Positions 30,307-40,300 of a DNA stretch of 64,000 nucleotides are shown here, piece by piece (the stretch's first letter is position 1; each line of letters opens with the position of its first letter). A model generated the notes under the pieces. It ran no database searches, had not been told where the DNA came from, and was given only the letters and a program-made list of their open reading frames with translations. A program made the translations under genes and the position numbers. The stretch is from a virus, in the IMG/VR virus record IMGVR_UViG_3300023109_000014, positions 1 through 64,000 of that record; one strand, 5' to 3'.

Positions 30307-30758
30307 TGGCAAAAAACCTTATTGATTCAGAAATGAGGTCTCAAATAGAAGAGGCTCTTGACGACGTGCATGAAACATTCGCAAAGGAAATTAAAATCTT
30401 TCAAAGGAAAACAGAAACATTTGTAGCAACATCTACAAGCACATATAATGCCCTGTACAACCGTTTGAAAAACGAGCAAAAAACTTTAGGGAAGGTTACA
30501 GAAACTTCTGCTCAAGCTAGAGTTGAGTATATTAACACTACGGAAGATTCTCGGTTATCTGGAACAAGCGCTCAAACAAATTTAATTTTGCCTGACGGAT
30601 CTGTTAGACTAAAAATAGATTCGGACGGATATCAAAAAATCAAAAGAGCTTCTAAAGTTGAAATTGATGAAAAGCTGTACGAGTTAGTTAGCGATTCTGG
30701 ATTTACTGGACCATTCGAGACAAAGTATCACGTATTGTACCTAAAAAGGAAAGATTAA
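30306..30758 (+). CDS. putative head-closure protein
   Basis: A helical N-terminus (EEALDDVHETFAKEIKIF) is followed by strands (RVEYINT, VRLKIDSDGYQKIKRASKVEID, KYHVLYLKRKD), compatible with the beta-barrel head-completion proteins that plug the connector. Placement between the adaptor and tail-completion candidates is the main support. Confidence 0.5.
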   Translation: MAKNLIDSEMRSQIEEALDDVHETFAKEIKIFQRKTETFVATSTSTYNALYNRLKNEQKTLGKVTETSAQARVEYINTTEDSRLSGTSAQTNLILPDGSVRLKIDSDGYQKIKRASKVEIDEKLYELVSDSGFTGPFETKYHVLYLKRKD

Positions 30759-30760
30759 TT

Positions 30761-31345
30761 GTGGCCTGGATTAACATGAAAGGTTTGCAGAGAGAGATAT
30801 CTAAACAATACTCAATGGGATTCAGAAAAAGGGTTGAGAGAAAAATAAGACAAGATGTTAAAAAAGCTCAATTAAGAATGATTCTGGCATTTGAATCTCA
30901 TGAAGTTACCCGAGATCTAGATAAAGGCGCTTCTGGTTCATCTTTTCCTGGGGGAGGAAGTTTATTTTCCTTTATAGGTTTTAATTCTGGGGATCAACCA
31001 ACAAACGCATTGAGGCTTTTATTAACTAAAAATATTAAAGTTAAATTTATTAAGTCTGCAAAGAGCGAAATCGAAGCGACTTTCCAAATTGACTTACCCT
31101 CTCGAGAACAAATCGAAATGCTTACTCCAATGCCTTGGGCTTCAGGCAGAAGTTGGGCTAGGGAAGTTGAGTTTGGTATTCCTGGGCTTGGGCAATATTT
31201 AGTAAAAGATTCTCAAGCTAGTCGTTCTGGAAAAGCTATACAGGTAAAAAGTGTAATACGTACCGCTCAGTTCGGAGCAAAACCATATATGACAAAAATC
31301 CTTTCAACTTTTATTTTGGACTTAACCAAAACATTATCCAAATGA
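30761..31345 (+). CDS. putative tail-completion or neck protein
   Basis: A basic helical N-terminus (FRKRVERKIRQDVKKAQLRM) is followed by a Gly-rich loop and beta segments (IEATFQIDLPSREQIEML), reminiscent of HK97 gp10-like neck proteins. The start is a GTG at 30761 with AAAAAGGAAAG upstream. The 3' end overlaps the next gene by ATGA. Confidence 0.5.
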   Translation: MAWINMKGLQREISKQYSMGFRKRVERKIRQDVKKAQLRMILAFESHEVTRDLDKGASGSSFPGGGSLFSFIGFNSGDQPTNALRLLLTKNIKVKFIKSAKSEIEATFQIDLPSREQIEMLTPMPWASGRSWAREVEFGIPGLGQYLVKDSQASRSGKAIQVKSVIRTAQFGAKPYMTKILSTFILDLTKTLSK

Positions 31346-32253
31346 AAGAACAATTTGATCATTTATTACAATCTAGTTTTTACTTATGGTTTGACGACCG
31401 ACTAACTAGGGCTGGCCAGGCTTATACTCAGCCAGTTAATGGGCAGTCGTTTGACGTTGTTGTGAGGGGAGAAAATGGAGGTGGATTAGATTTACCCACA
31501 AATTATGATGCATATTACTGCGCTGATAGACAGCTTGTTGCAAACGGCTCCTCTGAGCCTAGTGGAATTTATATTAATGGATCGTTTGTAGAACAAGGAG
31601 ACTTAACGCATAATTTAATCATCGATCACAACGAGGGCAGAATACTAACCAAAGCTGCGTCGCAAGGCGGTCAAGATTTATCAAGCTCAACAATTAGTGG
31701 GTATTTTAAAAAGAAAGAAATTAATGTTTATATTACAAACGAAACAGAAGAACAATTACTTCTTCAAAATGATTTTATATTAAGTGATATTGCTGGAGAA
31801 CCAACATATCTTCAGCAACAATCAGACCTTGGCGATAAGAAATATTCTTTGCCAGCCGCTTTTATCAGTTTAAATTCTTCGTCTAATGAACCATGGGCAA
31901 TGGGAGGTGTTGATGATACAAGAACAGTTATTAGAGTGGTTGTTATTGCTGATAGTAATTATAGCCTTGACGCAACCTTGTCTTTGTTTAGGGACGCGCA
32001 AAAAACAAAATTTGACCTCGTTGAGTTTGAAGACTTTCCATTTGGAGAGTTTTTTAGAGTAAAAGAATTTCCTTATAGTTATCCAGATTTCATAAAAAAT
32101 AAAAGCCAAAATAGATTTCCAGCGTTTATCGAGAGGGTTTTGGTCTCAAAATTATTTGATCGTTCAGGAACTCAGATTCCGCAAGGGTTAAGGATTGGAT
32201 TTATGGACTTTGAGATATCCTCTATTCGAAAACCTAGAAGTGATAGTTATTAA
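31342..32253 (+). CDS. putative tail-terminator or neck protein
   Basis: This beta-rich protein has repeated DD/ND turns (DLPTNYDAYYCADRQLV, TRTVIRVVVIADSNYSLDATL). The stretch RVVVIADSN followed by a helix and then FDFxDFPF resembles the alpha/beta layout of tail terminators. Position between neck and tail tube genes supports it. No family is firmly recognised. Confidence 0.5.
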   Translation: MKEQFDHLLQSSFYLWFDDRLTRAGQAYTQPVNGQSFDVVVRGENGGGLDLPTNYDAYYCADRQLVANGSSEPSGIYINGSFVEQGDLTHNLIIDHNEGRILTKAASQGGQDLSSSTISGYFKKKEINVYITNETEEQLLLQNDFILSDIAGEPTYLQQQSDLGDKKYSLPAAFISLNSSSNEPWAMGGVDDTRTVIRVVVIADSNYSLDATLSLFRDAQKTKFDLVEFEDFPFGEFFRVKEFPYSYPDFIKNKSQNRFPAFIERVLVSKLFDRSGTQIPQGLRIGFMDFEISSIRKPRSDSY

Positions 32254-32338
32254 TTTTTTTTAAAAAAAAAGTTCTCATTTTAGTTTTGCCTATGTAATAT
32301 AGGGTAACCCCTAATCTTACAATCAAAATTTAATAATT

Positions 32339-33610
32339 ATGGCTAGAAACAGAGTAATATATCAATCAGAAGCTTTATTCGTAAAAGAGAAAGATCAACA
32401 TCATCAGTTGTCTTCCGCTGACCAGCTTCTTCGTGTACAAGACATCTCTCATGGTGTTGAAATTAATCGTACAGACATCAATGAATTTGGTCAATTGACC
32501 GCAATCGAAAGAAAAGTTGTTGAGCCTCCTGTAGTGAACCTTGACTTTAGTTACTATGCTCATGGTGGACACAACGAGAAAAATGTCGGTTTTCAATTTA
32601 CTACCGATCGTGCTGTTGACTCCGCAGATGGCTTAAAGCAAGCACTGTCTGGTTTTATGACCGCCGCTTCTGACGACAAAAACTATTACATTAGTGTTGC
32701 TTCTTATGGAGACGACAATAATGAGTTGGTAGATGGAGCTCAAGAAGGTGTTATTGGTATCGGAAATGGTTCTGTTACTAGTTACAGTCTTGAAGCTGCA
32801 GTTGGAGATATCGCTACATGTTCCGTAAGTGTTGAAGCAAGTAATATCCTTTTCCAGTCTTCTGGAACAAACATTGCTAATCCTGCCCTTAATGCTGGAA
32901 CTGGTGCAACGCTTTATCCTCAAGACGCAGGTGGCGCAGGAAATCTTACGGCTTTCCCTGCTGGTGCACTTGCTGGATCAAAAGCTGACGACTATGACGT
33001 TGCTTGTGTACGTCCTGGTGATATCATCATCAACTTCAATGACGCTGGTAATGCTGGAGCAAAAGACTCAAGTACTCTTACTGGAAACGCTGCCGCAATG
33101 GGTGGTGCATTCATGGAGAGTGATAGTTCCTGCCACATTCAAAGCTTTACTTTGGACGTGCCAATGTCTCGTACCGCTCTTAATCGTATTGGAAGTGTAT
33201 TTCCTTATGGTCGTGAGCTTGACACCCCAATGACTCTTACCTTGAGTGTAAGTGCATTGATGTCTGATATGGCTGACGGCGCACTTGCCGACTTGCTTTG
33301 TTCTGACGCAGAACAGCGTAACGTTCGTATCACACTTCGTGAGCCATGTTCCGCTGATGCAGCCGATGGTGAAAATGCAGCAAACTCTGAAATTGTTCAA
33401 GAATATCTTATCAAGGGATTATCCTTGGATAGTCAAAACTTCTCCGCTTCAATTGGAGATAACAAGACTGTCGACTTGGTATTCAGCACACAACAAGGTG
33501 GCGCTAATGGTACTGGAAATGGTCTTTACATGTGGAAGACTAGCACCCTAGACTATGCAATCGGAGATAATCCGAAGGTTTATGGTCAGGATAAATCAAA
33601 CCCTAACTGA
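32339..33610 (+). CDS. major tail tube protein candidate
   Basis: This large beta-rich protein is followed by a terminator and has capsid-like codon choice (many CGT, GAC and TTC codons), both signs of a very abundant product. Sequence order includes RVQDISHGVEINRTDINEFGQL and VVNLDFSYYAHGG near the N-terminus, consistent with a tail tube barrel, and a low-complexity Gly/Ala-rich middle that may be a surface Ig-like addition. A role as the tube subunit is inferred from position and expression. Confidence 0.6.
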   Translation: MARNRVIYQSEALFVKEKDQHHQLSSADQLLRVQDISHGVEINRTDINEFGQLTAIERKVVEPPVVNLDFSYYAHGGHNEKNVGFQFTTDRAVDSADGLKQALSGFMTAASDDKNYYISVASYGDDNNELVDGAQEGVIGIGNGSVTSYSLEAAVGDIATCSVSVEASNILFQSSGTNIANPALNAGTGATLYPQDAGGAGNLTAFPAGALAGSKADDYDVACVRPGDIIINFNDAGNAGAKDSSTLTGNAAAMGGAFMESDSSCHIQSFTLDVPMSRTALNRIGSVFPYGRELDTPMTLTLSVSALMSDMADGALADLLCSDAEQRNVRITLREPCSADAADGENAANSEIVQEYLIKGLSLDSQNFSASIGDNKTVDLVFSTQQGGANGTGNGLYMWKTSTLDYAIGDNPKVYGQDKSNPN

Positions 33611-33633
33611 TAAGTTAGATAAATCTTAAAATA

Positions 33634-33665
33634 AAAAACCTCCGTCAATTGGCGGGGGTTTTTTT
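33634..33665 (+). terminator. terminator after the tail tube gene
   Basis: AAACCTCCG pairs with CGGGGGTTT (one wobble) around a short loop with a following T-run. Confidence 0.85.
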
Positions 33666-33676
33666 GTGTATATATT
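33666..33676 (+). promoter_or_regulatory. candidate late promoter motif
   Basis: GTGTATATATT, 3 nt before the ATG at 33680, directly at the end of the terminator T-run. Confidence 0.5.
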
Positions 33677-33679
33677 ACA

Positions 33680-34531
33680 ATGAGAGGGCATAAACACGAT
33701 ACTCAAAATTTATATATCAATCGAGAAAGAATACGAGGGGTTCAATCATGTGCAGTAGGATGGTCCGCCGAAGAAACATATGTTAATGCCATCGGAAGAG
33801 ATGCGGGTTTTTTAGGAGGTGTAGTTGAACAACCCTTAACATCTACGTGTGATATCGAAAGATTCATGGTTTCTCCAACAGATCCTATTATTGATTTATT
33901 TAATAGCGTGGAAATTTATGGAGAAACAAAATATACAAATGGACAAAATTATATTTTTTCAAGAGCTCAAATAACAAATTATTCATGCGAATGCGCTGTT
34001 GGATCTATACCTACGCTAAATTTCTCCTTGTTGTGTTATGGAAATTCTGGAGGAGATACAGATATATTTCTTAATCAATCCCCAGAACGTGATCCTACCA
34101 TTATGATCGCTAGCCCAGGAAGCGTGTCTTTAAATGTTAAAGGTCATTCCTCTAATAGAATTCAATCTTTTAATTTTCAAATTAATGTTGACAGAGATCC
34201 AATTTTTAAATTAGGCTCACTAGAGCCTTTAGATTTTCGGGTAGAATTTCCGATACAAGTGGATTGTCAGTTTGTTCTACATGTAGATGATTATGAATCT
34301 AAAAATTTATTTGATTTTATTTGTTCCCCCGAGATTCAAGATTTAACACTTGGTTTTAAAGATTGTGAGTCAGGAGAAAATATTAGAAGTTTTTTCATGA
34401 AAGATGCTAAATTAATGGATTACAATCAGTCTGGTTCGATTCATGAATTTTTAGAGGCCACATTCTCTTATAAGTCATACATTACAAACATTCAAGACTT
34501 AAGAAAAATATTAAATGGTCTTTCTTATTGA
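33680..34531 (+). CDS. second tail-tube-like or tail structural protein
   Basis: This is a beta-rich protein (LYINRERIRGVQSCAVGWSAEE, SVSLNVKGHSSNRIQSFNFQINVDR in outline) with the strand pattern of phage tube or minor tail proteins. It uses AT-rich codons, unlike the tube candidate upstream, so it is probably less abundant. It overlaps a possible upstream start of the next gene. No family is recognised. Confidence 0.5.
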   Translation: MRGHKHDTQNLYINRERIRGVQSCAVGWSAEETYVNAIGRDAGFLGGVVEQPLTSTCDIERFMVSPTDPIIDLFNSVEIYGETKYTNGQNYIFSRAQITNYSCECAVGSIPTLNFSLLCYGNSGGDTDIFLNQSPERDPTIMIASPGSVSLNVKGHSSNRIQSFNFQINVDRDPIFKLGSLEPLDFRVEFPIQVDCQFVLHVDDYESKNLFDFICSPEIQDLTLGFKDCESGENIRSFFMKDAKLMDYNQSGSIHEFLEATFSYKSYITNIQDLRKILNGLSY

Positions 34532-34537
34532 TTTTTA

Positions 34538-34548
34538 GTGTATTAATA
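34538..34548 (+). promoter_or_regulatory. candidate late promoter motif
   Basis: GTGTATTAATA ends 3 nt before the ATG at 34552. Confidence 0.45.
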
Positions 34549-34551
34549 GTT

Positions 34552-35325
34552 ATGGCGATATTTTATTCAGATGTGTTAGTTAAGATTGGTGAGCATGAAT
34601 TTTTTGCTTCGAGCGCAAGCATGAATGCTCAGAAAGGGTACGAAGGAATTCGTAGTGTAGGTTATAAAGGTACGGTTGGCGTTGTTCCATCTGGCCCATC
34701 AGGAGGAGATGCTAATTTTGAAATGGTTGGTTCTGCTCTAGATCCTGAATATTTTGAAATGCTTAATCCAGAAGTGAATGGAGAAAACATACAGGTCGGA
34801 GGAAGTGCTGGCCAGGACGGTTTACTAACAGATCTATCTGTAGATGTTGAACCCAATCAAGTTGTTACTTCATCCGCTAGTTTTCAATTTTTTGCACCAC
34901 CTTCTCTAGATCCAAATACCACCCCGAGGGGCGGAGGCATTGAGGTTGCAAATAAAGCGGTAGTCGGTGGAGATTTGCTTCACGGCGCAGGAGATGGAAC
35001 TACTGTTGGTTTAGATTCTTTTCGAGCGTCATATAGTTTATCTCAAGGATTCGACTCGATCTATGGATTGGGAGGTTTTTGTCCAATTTTTAAATATCGT
35101 ACAGACGGAACAGAAGAGTTAACTATGGAGGGAGATAATTTGAGTGGAGCTATTGGAGATTGCGGTTATAAATGCCCAGAAATGCAATCTCTTGTTCTAA
35201 ATCTTGGAGGTCTTTGTGGAGGACAGTGGAAGCGTCAGGTCGATGGATTTATAACTTCTCAAGGAGTTACAGTGAGTGAAGGTGGCGTTTTAACTGGAAC
35301 AATGACTGTAACTGATTTTAGTTAA
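34552..35325 (+). CDS. tail structural protein, unknown type
   Basis: This is a Gly-rich, beta-rich protein with Cys clusters near the C-terminus (CGYKCPEM, GGLCGGQW). The Cys could bind metal or form disulphides. The start at 34552 is chosen because the candidate late promoter lies directly upstream; earlier in-frame starts lie inside it. Codon use is intermediate. It is probably part of the tail tube or a tail decoration. Confidence 0.5.
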   Translation: MAIFYSDVLVKIGEHEFFASSASMNAQKGYEGIRSVGYKGTVGVVPSGPSGGDANFEMVGSALDPEYFEMLNPEVNGENIQVGGSAGQDGLLTDLSVDVEPNQVVTSSASFQFFAPPSLDPNTTPRGGGIEVANKAVVGGDLLHGAGDGTTVGLDSFRASYSLSQGFDSIYGLGGFCPIFKYRTDGTEELTMEGDNLSGAIGDCGYKCPEMQSLVLNLGGLCGGQWKRQVDGFITSQGVTVSEGGVLTGTMTVTDFS

Positions 35326-35347
35326 AAATAAATTTAAATTTTTAAAT

Positions 35348-35369
35348 AACTAGATATAATAGTCTAGTT
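35348..35369 (+). promoter_or_regulatory. inverted repeat around a TATAAT box
   Basis: AACTAGA-TATAATAG-TCTAGTT forms a perfect 7 bp dyad with a -10-like TATAAT in its centre, ahead of the gene at 35383. This could be an operator overlapping a promoter, or a weak terminator. Confidence 0.5.
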
Positions 35370-35382
35370 AAAACTATTTATT

Positions 35383-36252
35383 ATGGCCGTTACTGCAATT
35401 AACAAAGAATTATATTCCTTCTCCGTGTCTCTTGAGGTAAACTCTCAAAAAGAAGTTGAAGTCGAGAAAGAGGTTGAAATTGAAAAAGAAGTTGAAGTCG
35501 AAAGAAAAAGAAAAAACAAAGAAACTAAAAAAATGGAAACGGTTCTTGTTACAGAAACAAGAAAAGTTAAAGAGAAAAAAATCGTCAAAGAAATGCGAGA
35601 TGTTGTTGAAGAGCAGCCCGTCAGAATTATTTTAAGGAAACCTACTCGTACTCAATTAGAGGATGGAGATATGTTTTATAGTATTTGGCTAAACAAGTAC
35701 ATTAAGATGGGTTTGCTTACTAGAGCAATGCTAGCCAAGCAACATTTAGATGTTGGTGGGTCCTTGACGGAAGAAGAAAAACAAAGATATTCTCAGCTTT
35801 ACGTAAGACTTTACGAAAAGCAACAAGCTGTTCAAAGGTTTAGCTTAAAAACAGAAGAAGAAAGAACTAACGACGAATCAGAAAGATTAAAGGTCGCTGT
35901 AGAAGAATTAGGGATCATCAGGAAAGAATTGACCGATTTTGAAGCTGTGCAGGCCAGTATGTTTGATCATACCGCAGATATTAAAGCAAGAAATAAAACT
36001 ATTACTTGGTACCTATTAAGTCTTGCAAATGTTTCTTATGGAGATCAAGATAATTCAGAAGTTATTCCTTTGTTTCCTGGAGAAACTTACGATGATAAGT
36101 ATCAATCTTACCTAGAGCTTGACGAACAAAACGATGAAGTTTATTTGAGATCAATTGATAAAATTAGTTCTCTCGTCACAATTTGGTACATGAGTGGAGT
36201 CTCCAATCAAGAAGATTTTGATAGACTGTTAGAAGAGATTGACTCCGAATAA
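35383..36252 (+). CDS. putative tail assembly chaperone
   Basis: Residues about 22-75 are a Glu/Lys/Val repeat (VEVEKEVEIEKEVEVER) forming a charged beta or coiled segment. The rest is helical and acidic. It is one of two genes between the tail tube block and the tape measure gene, exactly where most tailed phages encode their two chaperones. No -1 frameshift site is evident and the second gene has its own start. The KEVEVE repeat is unusual. Confidence 0.5.
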   Translation: MAVTAINKELYSFSVSLEVNSQKEVEVEKEVEIEKEVEVERKRKNKETKKMETVLVTETRKVKEKKIVKEMRDVVEEQPVRIILRKPTRTQLEDGDMFYSIWLNKYIKMGLLTRAMLAKQHLDVGGSLTEEEKQRYSQLYVRLYEKQQAVQRFSLKTEEERTNDESERLKVAVEELGIIRKELTDFEAVQASMFDHTADIKARNKTITWYLLSLANVSYGDQDNSEVIPLFPGETYDDKYQSYLELDEQNDEVYLRSIDKISSLVTIWYMSGVSNQEDFDRLLEEIDSE

Positions 36253-36265
36253 CATGCCATGAAGC

Positions 36266-37342
36266 ATGGTCGAGAAACCTTCTAAAGAAAAAGAGCTTAG
36301 TCCAGACAAAATTGAAGAGCTGAATGAAATTCGGCTCCGAAAAGTACTTAGTGCCCTAATTCAAGGATCTTCTTTGATTAAAATATCTCCCAGTAAAGAT
36401 AGCGTTATGCATGACATTAGCAGGACAGAGATAAAGTGTTACGCTAAGCATTTCTCGCTTGCCGATCAAATTCATCTAGATCAGAAATATGAAGAGTTTT
36501 TTTCCAAAGCTCAGGCAGGAGAAATTCCTACTAAGCAAGAAGCCTTGCAAAGAATGTACGATAATGGGCTATGGACAGAGGAAAATGAAAAATGGGTCGC
36601 CGCTCAAAAAGAATTTATTAAAAATCTAGAACAAACAAAGTTAAAATTGACTATGTCTGCGCAGATTGCTAGCGTCCAAAAAAGCATTGATGGGGTTGAA
36701 GGTAAACTTAAAAAGCAGCAAGAAAAACGAGCAAAGCATATAGGAACTACTTGCGAGAGTTACGCAAACGTACAAATGAATTCTTATACAATGATTTATT
36801 GTTTGTTTTCAGATGCAGAATGTAGCGAGCCCTTATTCTCTAAAGAAGATCAGGATTATTTATCTCACGAAGATATTGGTTTGATAGTCATGTCTTACAA
36901 TCAAGGCATGAAAAATCTTGATATTAGCGCAGTTAAAGAGTTATCTGTTAGCCCTTTTTTTACTTCTTATTTTTCTTTAATTGAGGAGTCTCCCGCAGAT
37001 TTTTTCGGAAGGCCTGTGCATCAGTTGAGTTTTTACCAGTTAAATTTATTAAGCTACGCAAGAGTTTTGAGATCAATAATTAAAAATACAGCTCCTCCAA
37101 AACAATATCACAGAGACCCAGACAAACTATTTGAGTGGGCAGAAAAAGGAGATAAGGCTAGAAAGCTAATGGAAAAAGCTGGTAACGAAGACAAGGCCTT
37201 TTCAATGGTTGGCGCAAAAAAAGAAGATTATGAACAAGCGGGTGTCGAAAGGCAAGGTAAAGATATTTTTGATTTAGCTAAAAGCAAAAAAGGTAAAAAG
37301 TCAGGAACTTTATCAATTATGGATTTCTTGGATGAATCTTAG
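36266..37342 (+). CDS. second putative tail assembly chaperone
   Basis: This is a helical, charged protein with a Glu/Lys/Gln coiled coil around residues 110-160 (KLKLTMSAQIASVQKSIDGVEGKL in outline) and a Lys-rich end. It lies 13 nt after the previous gene and just before the tape measure gene. Chaperones of this kind hold the tape measure protein during tail assembly, a heavy task with a product this long. Assignment rests on position. Confidence 0.45.
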   Translation: MVEKPSKEKELSPDKIEELNEIRLRKVLSALIQGSSLIKISPSKDSVMHDISRTEIKCYAKHFSLADQIHLDQKYEEFFSKAQAGEIPTKQEALQRMYDNGLWTEENEKWVAAQKEFIKNLEQTKLKLTMSAQIASVQKSIDGVEGKLKKQQEKRAKHIGTTCESYANVQMNSYTMIYCLFSDAECSEPLFSKEDQDYLSHEDIGLIVMSYNQGMKNLDISAVKELSVSPFFTSYFSLIEESPADFFGRPVHQLSFYQLNLLSYARVLRSIIKNTAPPKQYHRDPDKLFEWAEKGDKARKLMEKAGNEDKAFSMVGAKKEDYEQAGVERQGKDIFDLAKSKKGKKSGTLSIMDFLDES

Positions 37343-37359
37343 ATAAATAGATTAGTTTA

Positions 37360-37368
37360 GTGTAAATA
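37360..37368 (+). promoter_or_regulatory. candidate late promoter motif
   Basis: GTGTAAATA, 9 nt before the ATG at 37378. It is weaker than the others because of the A at position 6. Confidence 0.35.
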
Positions 37369-37377
37369 CTATTTGAA

Positions 37378-40300
37378 ATGGCGCAAGAAAATATTAGAGT
37401 AAGAGTTAAGGCGATTGGGTTAGATCAAGACATCGCCAACCAAGCAAAAATAGGCGAAAAGAAAATAAAACCTATTAAGCTTTCTTTGAATGAAAAAGGG
37501 CTTGTGCAACCTCTCGGTAGAATTACTGGGCAAATGGGAGAATTCGAGAAATCGATGGATGCTGCGGTTGCTCGTGTATTCGCTTTTGGAGCTGCTGTTT
37601 CTGTTATAAATGGAGTATCTAGCGCATTAAAAGCTATGGCGCAATCTGCAATGGAAGTTCAAAAAGCTTTGAAGGATATCAATGTTATTATGAATATGTC
37701 AGAATCTGCTTTGCAAAATTTTGGCGGAGCTTTATTTGATGTTGCTAGAGATACTGCTTCATCATTTGATGATATTTCTGCAGCAGCAACTGAATTTGCC
37801 AGACAAGGCTTAAGCGCTGACGAAACACTGCAGAGAATTGCTGACGCTATGACCTTAACGAGATTGTCTGGCATGGACTCTGTAGAAGCTGTAAATGCTT
37901 TAACCGCTGCAATTAATGGTTTTAATGACGCAGCAATCAATTCCTCTGATATTGTGAATAGGCTAGCTAATGTTGATGCCGCATTCGCTGTATCTTCAAA
38001 AGATTTAGCTGATGGATTGGCGCGAGCAGGGGCAACTGCCCAAGCTGCAAAAGTAGAATTTAACGAGCTGCTTGCTGCAGTTACAAGCGTTCAACAGCAA
38101 ACCGCTAGAGGTGGCGCAGTGATTGGAAACTCTTTTAAAAGTATATTTACTAGGCTTCAGAGATCGAGCGTAAAAGAAGCTATGGAGGCTATAGGTGTCG
38201 CGACCCAGGATGCTTCTGGTTCATTTAGGTCTGGAATGGCAATCTTGCAAGATTATGCTAGAGGTTATGATAATTTATCTGACTCGCAAAAAGCTGCCAC
38301 TGACGAATTAGTTGCTGGGGTTTTTCAGGTTAATAATTTAAAAGCTTTGATTAAAGATTTAAATAGTGAGTTTAGTATATACGATCAAGCTTTAAAAACT
38401 GCAAACAGTAGTACAAACGAAGCCACTCAAAGAAATCAAGAATTGAACAAGACTATGTCGGCTTTGATGACTCAAACTGGTCTATCTATTAAAGAGCTTG
38501 CTGCAGGCCTTGGAGAAATGACCCTTGGGCCTGGGATCGAGAAAGTTCTCGAAACAGTAAAATCTTTATCTGACGGTTTAAATAACTTAATAGGTGAAGA
38601 TACTGGCTCAAGCATAGGTAAAACTCTTTTAAAAGGCATTGGTAGTTTTATTAGTGGTCCTGGGATGGTTTTAATTGGGGGTGCGTTTATTAAATTATTT
38701 GCGTTTGTCGCACAACAAGGTTCGAGTGCACTAAAATCAATCTTTTCCATCAATAGCGAAACTAAAAGACAAGAAGGTTTGCAGGCAGCAATTCTGCAAA
38801 TATTAATGAATGAAGAAAGTATTCGACAGAAAATCCTGGGTGGCGCCGCAAGTCAAGCGGCGAAAGAGCAAACGATTTTAAGCGTTTTAAAAAAGCAAAC
38901 CATGGAAAGGCAGGCGCAAGATGCGCTTTTAAAAAAAATCGCTGCGTCGTCTACATTAGCAAATGTCGCAATAAGTAATCAAGGAACCATTGTTCCGCAT
39001 GGTAGGGGTTCTAGAGCTGCCGCAGGCAGAAAAGATCTTGGAATGTCTAAGGGTTATGTTCCTCCAGCCACTAAAGATTCTAAATTTATTCCATCTTTCG
39101 AGGCTGAACAAAAAGATATAGAGAGAAGGGTTGGAGGCGCAACTAAATCAGCTTCTCCAGTTTTAATAAAAGGTTTTCAAAAAACTAAAACGCAAAAACA
39201 AGATGTCGTCGCTAATACGGACGAGGTTGTTGTTGAAAATTATATGGGTTCGGGCGCTTCCGCCATTTTAAACAAAAACATGGCTCAAAGGTTTAGTTTT
39301 GATAATGGGGTAGAGAAATATTACTCTGCTGCAGAATATGGTTCAAAAAATTTCTATTCGTCTGGCTATGTTCCTAATTTCAAAGCAACAAATAAGCAGG
39401 TAATTAAATTAAATGCAGCTGGACAAGGAATTATAACTGCAGAAGCTGGAAAGTCAGAAGTTGGTAAAAATCATACAGTTACTGCTTCTTCAGTTTTTGA
39501 TGGCCCAGTTCCTCCAGCATTTAAAGGTTCAAAATTTGAAGCAAGAAATTTTACAGTTGGAAGATTAGAACAATCTAAAGGAGGCTTTCATAGTATTGTA
39601 GATAAGCATATGACTACTGCATTAAGAGACGTTGCCCAAGATGTTGTTCCAGGTGGAAAGGTTAAAGGTTCTGGACCCCTGAGTGATTATTTAGATAAAT
39701 CTGCAGGACCTCAATTTACTGGAAGAATTTTTGAGGCAACCTTAAATTATATTAAAAATTCAGTAGTTAAAAATGATCCTGGAACAGCTGGCTGGGATTT
39801 TCCTGGAGGACAGTTTCAAAAAAATCTAACTACTGCATTTAATCTTGATTCAAGAAAAGGAAAAAATGTCGATGCAAAAGTGTCATCCAGCAAAAAAAAC
39901 ATAGGAAGCGGCATTAAGAAAATTATTGACTCTAGGGGTGGTTATAAAAATTTAAAGCAGTACAAAGATTTTGAAAAACAAAATAAAACTAAAAAAGCTT
40001 CTGCAGTTGGAAAACCAAGAGCTTCAAAAGGAATGATTCCATCAAATACCGCAAGTGTTCCGAATTTTGTATCCACTTGGGGTAAACCAGAATTGCTTAA
40101 AAAGATTAGAGAAAAGAATTTATCAAGAGCTCAAAAAGATATTAAAGGTTTTGACGGCATGAAGGCAACTAATGAATGGAGCGGTCAATTACCTATTATA
40201 CAAGTCGCCGATAAAAAAACTGGAACAACAACTAGATTTACTTATGGTAAGGGAGAGTATGATAACGAAAATAAGACTGACATTTTATATTCAGAAAGAG

